Positions 1 to 7,151 are shown, counted from the first letter of the stretch. The stretch: DNA of 15,143 nucleotides from JBBDZE01 sp040900345 (GCA_040900345.1 JBBDZE010000031.1:1-15143), one strand, 5' to 3'. Notes: a model not told the origin generated them from the sequence alone. Program-made: numbers and translations.

Positions 1-32
1 GGCGCTTTACGTAATATATTACGTAAAGCGCC
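1..32. repeat. Perfect 32-bp palindrome
   Basis: Every base of the left half pairs with the right half. The arms begin GGCGCTTTACGTAA and meet at an ATAT centre. As RNA it would form a 14-bp stem with a 4-nt loop; as DNA it is a fully symmetric site that could bind a dimer. It lies about 45 nt beyond the tyrS stop, read on the minus strand. There is no clear T-run beside it, so a classic intrinsic terminator is only one option. The window starts exactly at its edge, so any longer arm cannot be seen. Confidence 0.75.
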
Positions 33-76
33 GCGCAACAAAAAATACGCAGGGGATGCGTATCTTTTGTTGCGCG
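32..76 (-). terminator. Long hairpin just after tyrS
   Basis: Bases 33-51 pair with 57-75, and C32 can also pair with G76. This gives a stem of about 19 bp with one A/C mismatch (44/64) and a GGGGA loop (52-56, plus-strand sense). It begins one base after the tyrS TAG, so it would sit at the 3' end of the tyrS transcript. The stem has A/T blocks but no T tract follows it. It could therefore be a terminator that includes the adjacent palindrome, or a 3'-end stabiliser. The pairing is certain; the terminator role is inferred. Confidence 0.55.
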
Positions 77-1264
77 CTAGTCTCGCTCAATACGCGCCAT
101 CCTGCGACGGCCGACGCGTACGGTATGGGGCGCTGAGGTGTCCAACGTGGCGCTCGGATCGCTCATCCGCTCTTCATCCACATAGACGGCCCCTTGCTCA
201 ATATGGCGCCGCGCCTCGCTCTTGGAAGTGGCCAACCCGGCGGCGGCAAGCACCTCGGCAAGCGGCATCTCATCGCGAGGCATTTTGTGGGTAAGCAGTT
301 CTTCAGGAGTTTCGTGCTTTTGGAACACCGAGAGGAACTGCTCTTTTGCTTTAGCGGCCTCCTCTTCCCCCCAGTAAACAGCGGTGATGGTCTCGGCAAG
401 TTTGAGCTTGGCATCGCGGGCAGCCATGCCGTCCGTCATGCTCTCCTCAATTTCTCGTATTGCTTCCGTGGGCACCGGCGTTGCCAGTGTGAAGTACAAA
501 ATAATCTCATCGTCTCGGACAGACATCACGCGCCCGAACATCTCGGTAGGCTCACCCTGCAGCCCGATATAGTTGTTCAGGCTTTTACTCATCTTCTCCT
601 TCCCATCGGTGCCGAGCAAATAGGGCGAGATCACCACGTCCTGGGGCTCCTGGCCATAGGCTTTTTGAATAGTACGGCCCATCAGCAAGTTGAACTTCTG
701 CTCGGATGCGCCCAGCTCTACGTCGGCTTTGAGTGCGACCGAGTCGTACCCTTGCAAAAATGGGTAGAGCAGCTCGTGCGCGGAGAAGGGATCCTCGTTT
801 TCTAAGCGCTTGCGGAACGTCTCGTGCGAGAGCACATGCCCCACCGAGTCTTGCGCAAGCAGTTTGATGATGTCGTGTAGCTTAAAGTCGCCGTACCACT
901 CACTTTGGCGGCGTACTTCAACGTTTTCGCGTTTCAGCACCTTGAACGCTTGCTCCTCGTACGAGGCGTAGTTTTCCTGAATTTGCTCGGGGGTCAGTGG
1001 GGGACGTGTTGCATTTTTTCCGGACGGGTCGCCAATAGCGGCGGTGTAGTCTCCAATCAGCAGCACGGCCGTATGCCCCAGTTCCTGAAACTGACGCATC
1101 TTCCAAAGATTCACAGCATGGCCGAGGTGTAAATCGGGTCCGGTTGGATCGATACCGAGTTTTACGCGCAATGGCCGCCCTTCGGCGAGCCGGGCCATAA
1201 GCTGCTTTTCATCAATTACTTCGGTGACGCCGCGGGTAAGCAGGTCGCGTTGGTTAACATCCAT
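77..1264 (-). CDS. tyrS: Tyrosyl-tRNA synthetase
   Basis: A 395-residue class I aminoacyl-tRNA synthetase that charges tRNA-Tyr with tyrosine in the cytoplasm. The HIGH-type signature is HLGH at residues 46-49, within DLHLGHAVNLW. The KMSKS loop is exact at 224-228 (GKEKMSKSLNN). The C-terminal part from about residue 335 is an S4-like RNA-binding domain (LAEVLAAAGLATSKSEARR). Length and motifs fit the TyrRS type typical of Haemophilus, Pseudomonas and Thermus. The start is ATG at 1264; no Shine-Dalgarno is visible ahead of it. The gene ends in TAG, followed at once by the hairpin at 32-76. It is divergent from the penicillin-binding protein gene. The upstream region contains a 10-bp hairpin but no recognisable T-box. 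No catalytic residue seems to be missing. Confidence 0.97.
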   Translation of the reverse strand: MDVNQRDLLTRGVTEVIDEKQLMARLAEGRPLRVKLGIDPTGPDLHLGHAVNLWKMRQFQELGHTAVLLIGDYTAAIGDPSGKNATRPPLTPEQIQENYASYEEQAFKVLKRENVEVRRQSEWYGDFKLHDIIKLLAQDSVGHVLSHETFRKRLENEDPFSAHELLYPFLQGYDSVALKADVELGASEQKFNLLMGRTIQKAYGQEPQDVVISPYLLGTDGKEKMSKSLNNYIGLQGEPTEMFGRVMSVRDDEIILYFTLATPVPTEAIREIEESMTDGMAARDAKLKLAETITAVYWGEEEAAKAKEQFLSVFQKHETPEELLTHKMPRDEMPLAEVLAAAGLATSKSEARRHIEQGAVYVDEERMSDPSATLDTSAPHTVRVGRRRMARIERD

Positions 1265-1288
1265 AGTGCCTGTAAGAATATTCGGTAT

Positions 1289-1311
1289 AGGGCGTCGTAT
1301 AACGACGCCCT
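1289..1311 (-). promoter_or_regulatory. Perfect 10-bp hairpin in tyrS leader
   Basis: AGGGCGTCGT (1289-1298) and ACGACGCCCT (1302-1311) are exact reverse complements around a 3-nt ATA loop. In tyrS sense the hairpin ends 24 nt before the ATG, so it would lie in the 5' leader or overlap the promoter. In plus sense it is followed by a T-rich stretch (about 1317-1326) and looks more like an intrinsic terminator, although no plus-strand gene ends here. The role is unknown. Confidence 0.5.
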
Positions 1312-1360
1312 GAGGGTTTTCTGTTTTGCGTGGTATACTTGAAAAAAGTGCCGTTTAGTT

Positions 1361-1486
1361 GTACACCCCGTTAGAAATCTTGGCGCACAAAGCACTTTTG
1401 TGCACAGAAACGCGGCTCTCGCGGGGTCCATACAGCTTTCTGCCTGTCCGTGTATCCCTTGCCAAACAACTTCTAACGGGGTATAC
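1361..1486. repeat. 126-bp element with 16-bp terminal inverted repeats
   Basis: GTACACCCCGTTAGAA (1361-1376) and TTCTAACGGGGTATAC (1471-1486) are inverted repeats matching at 15 of 16 positions. Inside is a 7-bp hairpin, GCACAAA (1385-1391) with TTTGTGC (1397-1403), and a weaker CGCG/CGCG pairing (1411-1414 with 1420-1423). The right arm contains the -10 element of the probable promoter of the downstream penicillin-binding protein gene. It could be a small interspersed (MITE-like) element, a structured leader RNA, or a two-site operator. From memory I believe a CCCCGTTAGAA word recurs in Parcubacteria intergenic regions, but this cannot be checked here. Confidence 0.55.
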
Positions 1487-1487
1487 T
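1459..1487 (+). promoter_or_regulatory. Sigma70-type promoter for the PBP gene
   Basis: TTGCCA (1459-1464) and TATACT (1482-1487) are separated by 17 bp. Each differs from consensus at one position. Transcription would start near 1494, leaving a leader of about 47 nt before the ATG at 1541. The -10 lies in the right arm of the inverted repeat at 1471-1486. A second extended -10 (TG-G-TATACT, 1331-1339) has no good -35. Confidence 0.5.
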
Positions 1488-1540
1488 ACGCGCCGTCAGA
1501 ACTCTGCAACTGCTTATAAAGCCTACCACAAAGCCCCTGC

Positions 1541-4084
1541 ATGCGCTACGTTAGAACATTCCTCTCGCGGGTCAACGCTCACAAACGAACCCTCCTTAAA
1601 TTAAGCGCCCTCTCTGTTCTTGCGGGCTTCGTTTTTATTGTTCTCCTTTTCGCGTATTTCAGCAAGGACCTTCCCTCTTCGGGGAACATTGGCAGCTTGT
1701 ATGTCGTAGAGTCCACCAAGCTCTATGACCGCACGGGCGAAACGGTGCTTTACGACATTTACGGAGAGGAAAAGCGTACTGTGGCTGCCCACGACGAGAT
1801 TGCCGACTCGCTGCGCTTTGCTACCATTGCCGCAGAAGATACGAACTTCTATAACCACTATGGCATCGATCCCGTGGGTATCGTGCGGGCTGCTCTCCGC
1901 AATATCCGGGGCGGCGGTATCAGCGAAGGCGGCTCAACTATTACCCAACAATTCATTAAGGGCGCACTCTTAACACCCGAACGCACCTGGACCCGTAAGG
2001 CGAAAGAGGCCATTTTGGCTATTGAGCTTGAGTGGCGCTACGACAAAGACGAGATTCTCGACCTCTACCTAAACCAAATCCCTTATGGCTCAAATGCCTA
2101 CGGGGCTGAAGCAGCCTCCCAACTATACTTTGGCAAGAACGCCAAGGACCTCACCCATGCCGAAGCGGCGGTGCTGGCCGCAGTCCCGCGCGCCCCGACC
2201 TTCTATTCACCCTACGGCAACAACACCGACCGGCTCAAACAGCGCCAGGAGCACATTTTGGGGCGCATGCGCGACCTAGGTTACATCTCTCAAGAGGACT
2301 ACGGGATAGCAAAAAGCGAAGATGTTACCCCCGAACCATACCGCCAAAATATCAACGCGCCCCACTTTGTCATGTATGTACGCGAGTATTTGGAAAGAAA
2401 GTATGGCGCTGAGTACGTGCAGTCCGCCGGCCTGAAGGTTACCACGTCCCTTGACACTGACCTCCAGCGAGCAGCTGAGGGCGTGGTCGCCGAGTACGGC
2501 CCCCTCAACCAAACACGGTACGGAGCGCGCAATGCCTCGCTCGTATCAGTCGATCCTCACACCGGACACATACTCGCCATGGTGGGTTCCCGCGATTACT
2601 TCGACGTTGAAAATGACGGTAATGTCAACGTAACAATCCGCCCACGCCAACCGGGGTCTTCGTTTAAGCCGTTTGCTTACGCCAAGGCGCTTGAAAAAGG
2701 CTACACCGCAGACAGTATGATTTACGATGTCCCGACGGAGTTCAACCCGACCTGCTCATGGGAAGCAACGGGGACGCGCGGGACTAATGGGCTAGCTTGC
2801 TACAATCCGCAAAACTACGATGGCAGCCACAGGGGGCCGATCTCCTTTAAAGAAGCCCTGGCCCAATCCTTGAACATCCCTGCCGTAAAGGTCCTCTACC
2901 TTGCGGGCATCCCCGACACTATTAACCTCGCCAAGCAAATGGGGGTGAACTCTTTGGTAGGCCGTGAAGACGACTTTGGCCTGGCGCTTGTCCTGGGGGG
3001 CGCTGAGGTAACCCTTTTGGAAGAAACCTCCGCGTTTGGCACCTTCGCCACGCGCGGCGAAACGAACGCTCCGGTGGGCGTGCTGCGCGTTGAGGACAAC
3101 AAGGGAAATGTGCTCGAGGAGTTTCGCAAGAACCCCCGCGACGTGCTGGACGAGGGTATTGCCGACCAGATAAACTACATGCTAGGCACGAATGCACTTC
3201 GCGCTCCGCTGTTTGGCGTGAACAACTCCCTGAACATCCCCGGCCTTCCTTCTGCCGCCAAAACGGGTACGACCCAGTTCAACAACAACGCCTGGACCGT
3301 GGGCTACACGCGCAGCATCAGCGCGGGCGTTTGGGTGGGTAATAATGATAACAGTGCTATGCGGGGCGCTACCGGTGCGGGTGCCGCCGCCCCTATATGG
3401 AAGGCTTTCATGCAAAAAGCTTACGAGGTGAAGGCGACTGCGCAAACTGACGCCGACAATGCCTCGTCGTCTTCGGAGTATGCATTCTCCCTACCCACCC
3501 GCTCGGCCGAGCAGCCATTCGTCCAGCCCTCTATTCCCCGCCGCGGCAAAACCATGCTTGACGGCGCGCTGGGTGAACGTCCGCATTCTCTCTTATTTTA
3601 CGTCAACCGCGACAATCCGCTTGGTTCGGCGCCCGGTTACGGAAGCGACGACCCTCTTTTCAAGAACTGGGAGCCGGCCGTACGCGCTTTCTCGGGGCTG
3701 GACCCCTTCGCCACCGATCGCCAACTCGAAGAACAGGAACAGCACGACGAGGAGGAAAACGGCGATATTGACACCTCGACCCCGGGTAGCATTGACATAA
3801 CGTTCATCGCGCCCCAGAAACACTCGTTCTCTCGCAGCGAAACGCTCCCCGTTGAGGTGAGCCTCACCTCTTCCTACAACCTCGCATCGGTCAGCGCCCG
3901 TTTAGACGGGCAAAGTTTTTACCAACAAGACATTTCCAGTGCGAGCCAAACAAAACAGTTCTCATTCTCTACGAGCAGGTCTCTTTCCGGGCTCCCACCC
4001 AAAAATTTCCACGAGCTCACGGTGGAAGTTGAGGACGTCCGGGGCAATGTCCGCACAAAGAGTTTTGTTTTTACTGTTGACTAG
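1541..4084 (+). CDS. Class A penicillin-binding protein (bifunctional transglycosylase/transpeptidase)
   Basis: An 847-residue membrane enzyme that polymerises lipid II and cross-links peptidoglycan outside the cell. A short basic cytoplasmic N-terminus precedes one membrane helix (about 20-40). The GT51 glycosyltransferase domain has catalytic Glu99 in EDTNFYNHYG, GGSTITQQ at 130-137, RKAKE at 152-156, and LYLNQIPYG near 175-183. The transpeptidase domain has SSFK (Ser373, Lys376), SLN (443-445) and KTGT (574-577), so both active sites look intact. After about residue 640 come a Pro-rich stretch, an acidic linker (about 729-745) and a probable Ig-like beta domain (750-847). The ATG start fits the membrane anchor, with no obvious Shine-Dalgarno. 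The gene converges on dciA with only 5 nt between stops and no visible terminator. Confidence 0.96.
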   Translation: MRYVRTFLSRVNAHKRTLLKLSALSVLAGFVFIVLLFAYFSKDLPSSGNIGSLYVVESTKLYDRTGETVLYDIYGEEKRTVAAHDEIADSLRFATIAAEDTNFYNHYGIDPVGIVRAALRNIRGGGISEGGSTITQQFIKGALLTPERTWTRKAKEAILAIELEWRYDKDEILDLYLNQIPYGSNAYGAEAASQLYFGKNAKDLTHAEAAVLAAVPRAPTFYSPYGNNTDRLKQRQEHILGRMRDLGYISQEDYGIAKSEDVTPEPYRQNINAPHFVMYVREYLERKYGAEYVQSAGLKVTTSLDTDLQRAAEGVVAEYGPLNQTRYGARNASLVSVDPHTGHILAMVGSRDYFDVENDGNVNVTIRPRQPGSSFKPFAYAKALEKGYTADSMIYDVPTEFNPTCSWEATGTRGTNGLACYNPQNYDGSHRGPISFKEALAQSLNIPAVKVLYLAGIPDTINLAKQMGVNSLVGREDDFGLALVLGGAEVTLLEETSAFGTFATRGETNAPVGVLRVEDNKGNVLEEFRKNPRDVLDEGIADQINYMLGTNALRAPLFGVNNSLNIPGLPSAAKTGTTQFNNNAWTVGYTRSISAGVWVGNNDNSAMRGATGAGAAAPIWKAFMQKAYEVKATAQTDADNASSSSEYAFSLPTRSAEQPFVQPSIPRRGKTMLDGALGERPHSLLFYVNRDNPLGSAPGYGSDDPLFKNWEPAVRAFSGLDPFATDRQLEEQEQHDEEENGDIDTSTPGSIDITFIAPQKHSFSRSETLPVEVSLTSSYNLASVSARLDGQSFYQQDISSASQTKQFSFSTSRSLSGLPPKNFHELTVEVEDVRGNVRTKSFVFTVD

Positions 4085-4089
4085 CGCCC

Positions 4090-4371
4090 TTAGAGCGTAA
4101 ACACAATGGCGTCGATTCTAATCGAGGATCCCTGCCGCATGCGCTCTTTGAGGAGAGTTTTGTGCACCTCAAGCTCGCTCACCCATATTGTGTCATCAAC
4201 CGCTATGTAGAGCGTGTCCCCGCGTAGAGCACGGTACTGGGTGGCCGCAAGCGCTTCAGGGTATACCTCGCGCAAGGTTCGCTCCCAAAGCTGTGGGAGC
4301 TCGGCGAGCTCAAAGCCGTGCTCAAAGCGCGAGCGTTGACGGCGAACTATACTGGCCAGGTCAAGCCACAT
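4090..4371 (-). CDS. dciA: DUF721 / DciA-like replicative helicase loader
   Basis: A 93-residue protein matching the DUF721 (DciA) fold in pattern: an N-terminal helix with a basic patch (IVRRQRSRF), a conserved Trp (LPQLWERTL), then a beta segment with the family-type stretch LYIAVDDTIWVSEL before a final helix. In bacteria lacking DnaC/DnaI, DciA loads or activates the DnaB helicase at the origin. It starts 3 nt after the dnaN stop, so it is very probably co-transcribed with dnaA and dnaN. In Actinobacteria the same family sits in the order dnaA-dnaN-recF-DUF721; recF is missing here. The assignment rests on pattern and context, without an alignment. Confidence 0.78.
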   Translation of the reverse strand: MWLDLASIVRRQRSRFEHGFELAELPQLWERTLREVYPEALAATQYRALRGDTLYIAVDDTIWVSELEVHKTLLKERMRQGSSIRIDAIVFTL

Positions 4372-4374
4372 ACG

Positions 4375-5487
4375 CTACGAGCTACGAATAGGCATAAGCA
4401 AGTAGAAGTATCCGGATTGTTTTGGCGAGCGCAAAAGCACCGGCCCATCTTTTTTGCTCACATTTATCTGCACCTCGTCTCCCTCGATGTTCTGCAACCC
4501 ATCGGCAAGATAGCGCACATTGAAGACCGCTTCGACAGCTTCCCCGTTGGTGCTAGCCGCCAGGGAGGCCTGAAATTCCCCCGTATCGGTGTCTTGGGCG
4601 CTTACGGTGACCTGGTCCTCCCCCACGGCTACGCGGACGTCATTTATTTTACTCGCAAACAACCCCGCCGTGCGCACTTGCTGAGCCAAGTCGTTCTTAT
4701 CCACCGTCGTGGTGGTCACGAATGTCTTAGGAATGATTTGTGTGTAATCGGGGAAGTCCCCATCCACGATTTTTGTCACAAAATGCACGCGTGCACCCAC
4801 GGCTTCCATATCCCTCGCGGCCAGCTGGCTCTCTTCAAAGGTAACTTCTACATCGCCCTCAGTCTCTTGAAAAGCCCGGACCATCTCTTGGGCGGCCCGA
4901 AGCGGGATGATAGCCTTCGTTTCGCTAGAGAGGGTGCTTTGCTGAGAAACCGCCCGCTCAGCAAGGCGGAAGCTGTCCGTAGCGACAAAGCGTATCTCTC
5001 GCGAAGTCACCCACATAAGCACGCCGGCGAGCTCGGGTTTTACATCTGATGTGGCTGCCGCGTTCACCACGAGAGCAAGGCCCTGCACAAGTTTCCTTGC
5101 GGGTATGTGAAGGATGTTTTGGCCTGAAACTTTCGGCATAAGCGGAAAATCTTTGGCGTCTTCCCCTTTTATAGTTGTGGTACGCGAACCCACCGCCACG
5201 TGTAGTGCGCGATTGTTCGTGGAAAGCTCAGCAATGTCCTCGGTCGCGCCCCCCAAAAACCCCGACAGGAGTCGCGGAGCTACTGCTGCCGCTCCTCCTT
5301 GCTGAACTTTCGTCGGGATAACAACCTTCAGAGCCATTTCAAGATCGGTTGCGAGTAGCGTGAGCGTCCCCGCATCAGCTTGTACTAAAATATTACTCAC
5401 AATTGGTAGGGTGGTGTTTCTACCCACCACGCGCTCGAGAGCCTGGAGTCCTTTTACTAATATTTCTTTTCTAATTAATACATTCAT
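4375..5487 (-). CDS. dnaN: DNA polymerase III beta subunit (sliding clamp)
   Basis: A 370-residue ring-forming processivity factor that tethers the replicative polymerase to DNA and serves as a docking platform for repair and replication proteins. Length and three-domain layout (about 1-120, 125-245, 250-370) are typical. The N-terminus (LPIVSNILVQ, LLATDLEMAL) and the C-terminal YLLMPIRSS, equivalent to the usual YL(I/M)PMR(L) tail, are recognisable. The start is ATG at 5487; no Shine-Dalgarno is visible. It lies downstream of dnaA across a 195-bp spacer with a dense series of G-runs, and 3 nt ahead of dciA. The stop is TAG. Confidence 0.96.
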   Translation of the reverse strand: MNVLIRKEILVKGLQALERVVGRNTTLPIVSNILVQADAGTLTLLATDLEMALKVVIPTKVQQGGAAAVAPRLLSGFLGGATEDIAELSTNNRALHVAVGSRTTTIKGEDAKDFPLMPKVSGQNILHIPARKLVQGLALVVNAAATSDVKPELAGVLMWVTSREIRFVATDSFRLAERAVSQQSTLSSETKAIIPLRAAQEMVRAFQETEGDVEVTFEESQLAARDMEAVGARVHFVTKIVDGDFPDYTQIIPKTFVTTTTVDKNDLAQQVRTAGLFASKINDVRVAVGEDQVTVSAQDTDTGEFQASLAASTNGEAVEAVFNVRYLADGLQNIEGDEVQINVSKKDGPVLLRSPKQSGYFYLLMPIRSS

Positions 5488-5543
5488 TGGTAGTAGTAAG
5501 AGAGAGGTTTTTTTGGGGAAAAGCGGCGGGAGGCCTGTAAGGA

Positions 5544-5622
5544 GGGGCTATTGGGGCTCGGTGGGGCTGGGGAAATTATGGGGGTATCCGGGGAGAGATT
5601 GGCGCAAGGGGGGAGGGAGGGG
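5544..5622 (+). other. G-run cluster with G-quadruplex potential in the dnaA-dnaN spacer
   Basis: At least nine runs of three or more G occur on the plus strand: 5544-5547, 5553-5556, 5563-5566, 5569-5572, 5580-5584, 5590-5593, 5608-5613, 5615-5617 and 5619-5622. Most are four or more long, with loops mostly of 1-7 nt. This satisfies common G-quadruplex patterns several times over. The plus strand is the template for dnaA-dnaN transcription, so the mRNA would be C-rich. There is no evidence of a gene in the spacer. Confidence 0.65.
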
Positions 5623-5659
5623 TTTTCGTACGAAGCTATCCCCCCAAGCGCAGCACATC

Positions 5660-5680
5660 TTTTCCCCACGGTTGTGCACA
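5660..5680 (+). promoter_or_regulatory. Composite DnaA-box motif downstream of dnaA
   Basis: TTTTCCCCAC (5660-5669) is followed after two G by TTGTGCACA (5672-5680), a match to a relaxed DnaA box (TTRTNCACA). It ends two bases from the dnaA stop. A near-identical module stands in the opposite orientation upstream of dnaA at 7132-7151. The similarity is direct observation; DnaA binding is inferred. Confidence 0.55.
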
Positions 5681-5682
5681 CG

Positions 5683-7044
5683 CTATGCGTTGTTGTAGAG
5701 TTGTTGTTTGATGAGGTTGACCTCCTCTTCAAACTCACTGCGTTCCCGCAGCCGGGATTCAATCTTCACGCAGGCATGCATGACGGTGGTGTGATCACGG
5801 CCTCCAAAACGGCTGCCGATATGCGGGTAGGAGCCTTTGAGTTCATCGCGCATCAAGAACATAGCTACTTGGCGGGGCAGCACCACTTCCTGCTTACGGT
5901 TCTTCCCCATCAAATCTTTTTCCTGGATTTCGTAAAACGTGCTAACGGTTTTTAATATCTGTTTGTAGGTAATGGGTTTTTGCGGCTTGCTGATGAGGTG
6001 AGCCAGCACTCGTTTGGTCTGGGGGGCCGAAATGGGTCCCGAGGCGAGTCGCGAGGAAGCAACAACGAGGTTCAAAGCACCTTCCAACTCCCGGACATTT
6101 TTTTTGATGTTATTGGCGATATACGTAAATACCTCATCGGGAAGGTCTACTTCCCGCTCTTTCGCTTTGGTTTTGAGGATCGCCAGGCGGGTCTCGTAAT
6201 CTGGGGCTCCAATATCTACCAGCATACCGCCCTCGAAACGGGAGCGCAGGCGTTCCTCGAGGGTCGGGATGGCCTTTGGAGGGCGGTCGGAGCTTAAAAT
6301 AATCTGCTTGTTGTGCTCGTGAAGCGTGTTGAAGGTGTGGAAAAATTCTTCCTGGGTCTGTTCCTTGCCGGCGATGAATTGGATGTCGTCAATAATCAGT
6401 ACATCTTTTTTTCGGTACTTATCTTTGAACGCCTCGATCGTCTTGTTTTGTACGGAGTAGATGAAGTCATTCGTGAACTTCTCCGAGGTTAGGTAGAGCA
6501 CTTTTTTGTGCTTGCTCAATTCGTTCCCAATAGACTGCAGCAAGTGCGTCTTCCCCAAGCCCACTCCCCCGTAGATAAAAAGAGGGTTGTATGCCAGGCC
6601 GGGGTTCTTCACGACCGAAAGAGCGGCAGCGTAGGCGAGTTCATTGGAGGGGCCTACCACGAACGACTCAAAACCATACTTGGGGTTGAGGTTCGTGAGC
6701 TTATTTACCTGGAACTCCTCGAAAGCGAGTTGCCTTCCCTCCTCTGCCGATGCCCGGGCAGCGGGCGTAGCGATGGGTATGTGGATCGCCATAGGTTTCT
6801 TGTTCTCAATAACGTAGCGCACCTCCTTGATCTCGGAAGTGATATTACGCAATGCTTTCAGAATGGGCCGGTGGTACTTGTTCTCCAGCCATTCCTTGGT
6901 GAAACCATTCGGCACGGCAACAAATACCACGCTACTTCGGCGCGAACTAATATACGTGTTGCGAAACCACGTAACAAAATTGGCGCGCGAGGTTTGCAGT
7001 TCTATGTCATTGAGAACCGCTTGCCACAGCTCTTGCTCAGTCAT
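5683..7044 (-). CDS. dnaA: Chromosomal replication initiator DnaA
   Basis: A 453-residue AAA+ initiator that binds DnaA boxes at oriC and melts the origin. Domain I spans about residues 1-80 (ELWQAVLNDIELQ), followed by a short linker domain II. The AAA+ core has Walker A GGVGLGKT (159-166), Walker B LIIDD (216-220) and the arginine-rich ERLRSRFEGG (264-273). The DNA-binding domain IV ends with the signature GGRDHTTVMHA (414-424). Length is normal and no motif is damaged. The ATG at 7044 gives a canonical N-terminus. The gene diverges from rpmH across the probable oriC and is followed by dnaN and dciA in the same direction. DnaA-box-like sites near its promoter suggest autoregulation. Confidence 0.98.
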   Translation of the reverse strand: MTEQELWQAVLNDIELQTSRANFVTWFRNTYISSRRSSVVFVAVPNGFTKEWLENKYHRPILKALRNITSEIKEVRYVIENKKPMAIHIPIATPAARASAEEGRQLAFEEFQVNKLTNLNPKYGFESFVVGPSNELAYAAALSVVKNPGLAYNPLFIYGGVGLGKTHLLQSIGNELSKHKKVLYLTSEKFTNDFIYSVQNKTIEAFKDKYRKKDVLIIDDIQFIAGKEQTQEEFFHTFNTLHEHNKQIILSSDRPPKAIPTLEERLRSRFEGGMLVDIGAPDYETRLAILKTKAKEREVDLPDEVFTYIANNIKKNVRELEGALNLVVASSRLASGPISAPQTKRVLAHLISKPQKPITYKQILKTVSTFYEIQEKDLMGKNRKQEVVLPRQVAMFLMRDELKGSYPHIGSRFGGRDHTTVMHACVKIESRLRERSEFEEEVNLIKQQLYNNA

Positions 7045-7079
7045 TACGGTGTATTAGAGAATCTTTTAAAGTACATTAC

Positions 7080-7110
7080 ATAATAGCACACTTGTGCAAA
7101 CGGTGTGCAA
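7080..7110 (-). promoter_or_regulatory. Candidate dnaA promoter with overlapping DnaA-like sites
   Basis: On the minus strand an extended -10, TG-C-TATTAT, occupies 7088-7080, with a weak -35-like TTGCAC at 7110-7105 (19-bp spacing). The leader would be about 30 nt. The near-DnaA-box TTGTGCAAA (7092-7100) lies between the elements, a layout that would allow DnaA to repress its own gene. Confidence 0.4.
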
Positions 7111-7131
7111 GTAAAGGGTTGAGAGGACATC

Positions 7132-7151
7132 TGTGTATAATGTGGGGAAAA
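7132..7151 (-). promoter_or_regulatory. Composite DnaA-box motif upstream of dnaA
   Basis: In minus-strand sense it reads TTTTCCCCACATTATACACA: a TTTTCCCCAC block joined through one base to the exact DnaA box TTATACACA (7140-7132). It pairs as an inverted near-copy with 5660-5680 on the other side of dnaA. The plus strand also reads TATAAT at 7136-7141, but this has no properly spaced -35. Confidence 0.6.

Noticed and set aside
1265..1540. T-box riboswitch upstream of tyrS
   Set aside because: A CCCCGCGAGAGCCGCG stretch in minus sense loosely recalls the T-box sequence, but there is no conserved T-box bulge, specifier loop or antiterminator/terminator pair.
4318..5049. Long open frame antisense to dnaN (243 codons)
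   Set aside because: It lies wholly over dnaN, has no family motifs, and its composition follows from the codon pattern of dnaN on the other strand.
7113..7141. Promoter using TATAAT at 7136-7141 on the plus strand
   Set aside because: The nearest -35-like TTGAGA is only 11 bp away, and the hexamer is better explained as part of the DnaA box on the opposite strand.
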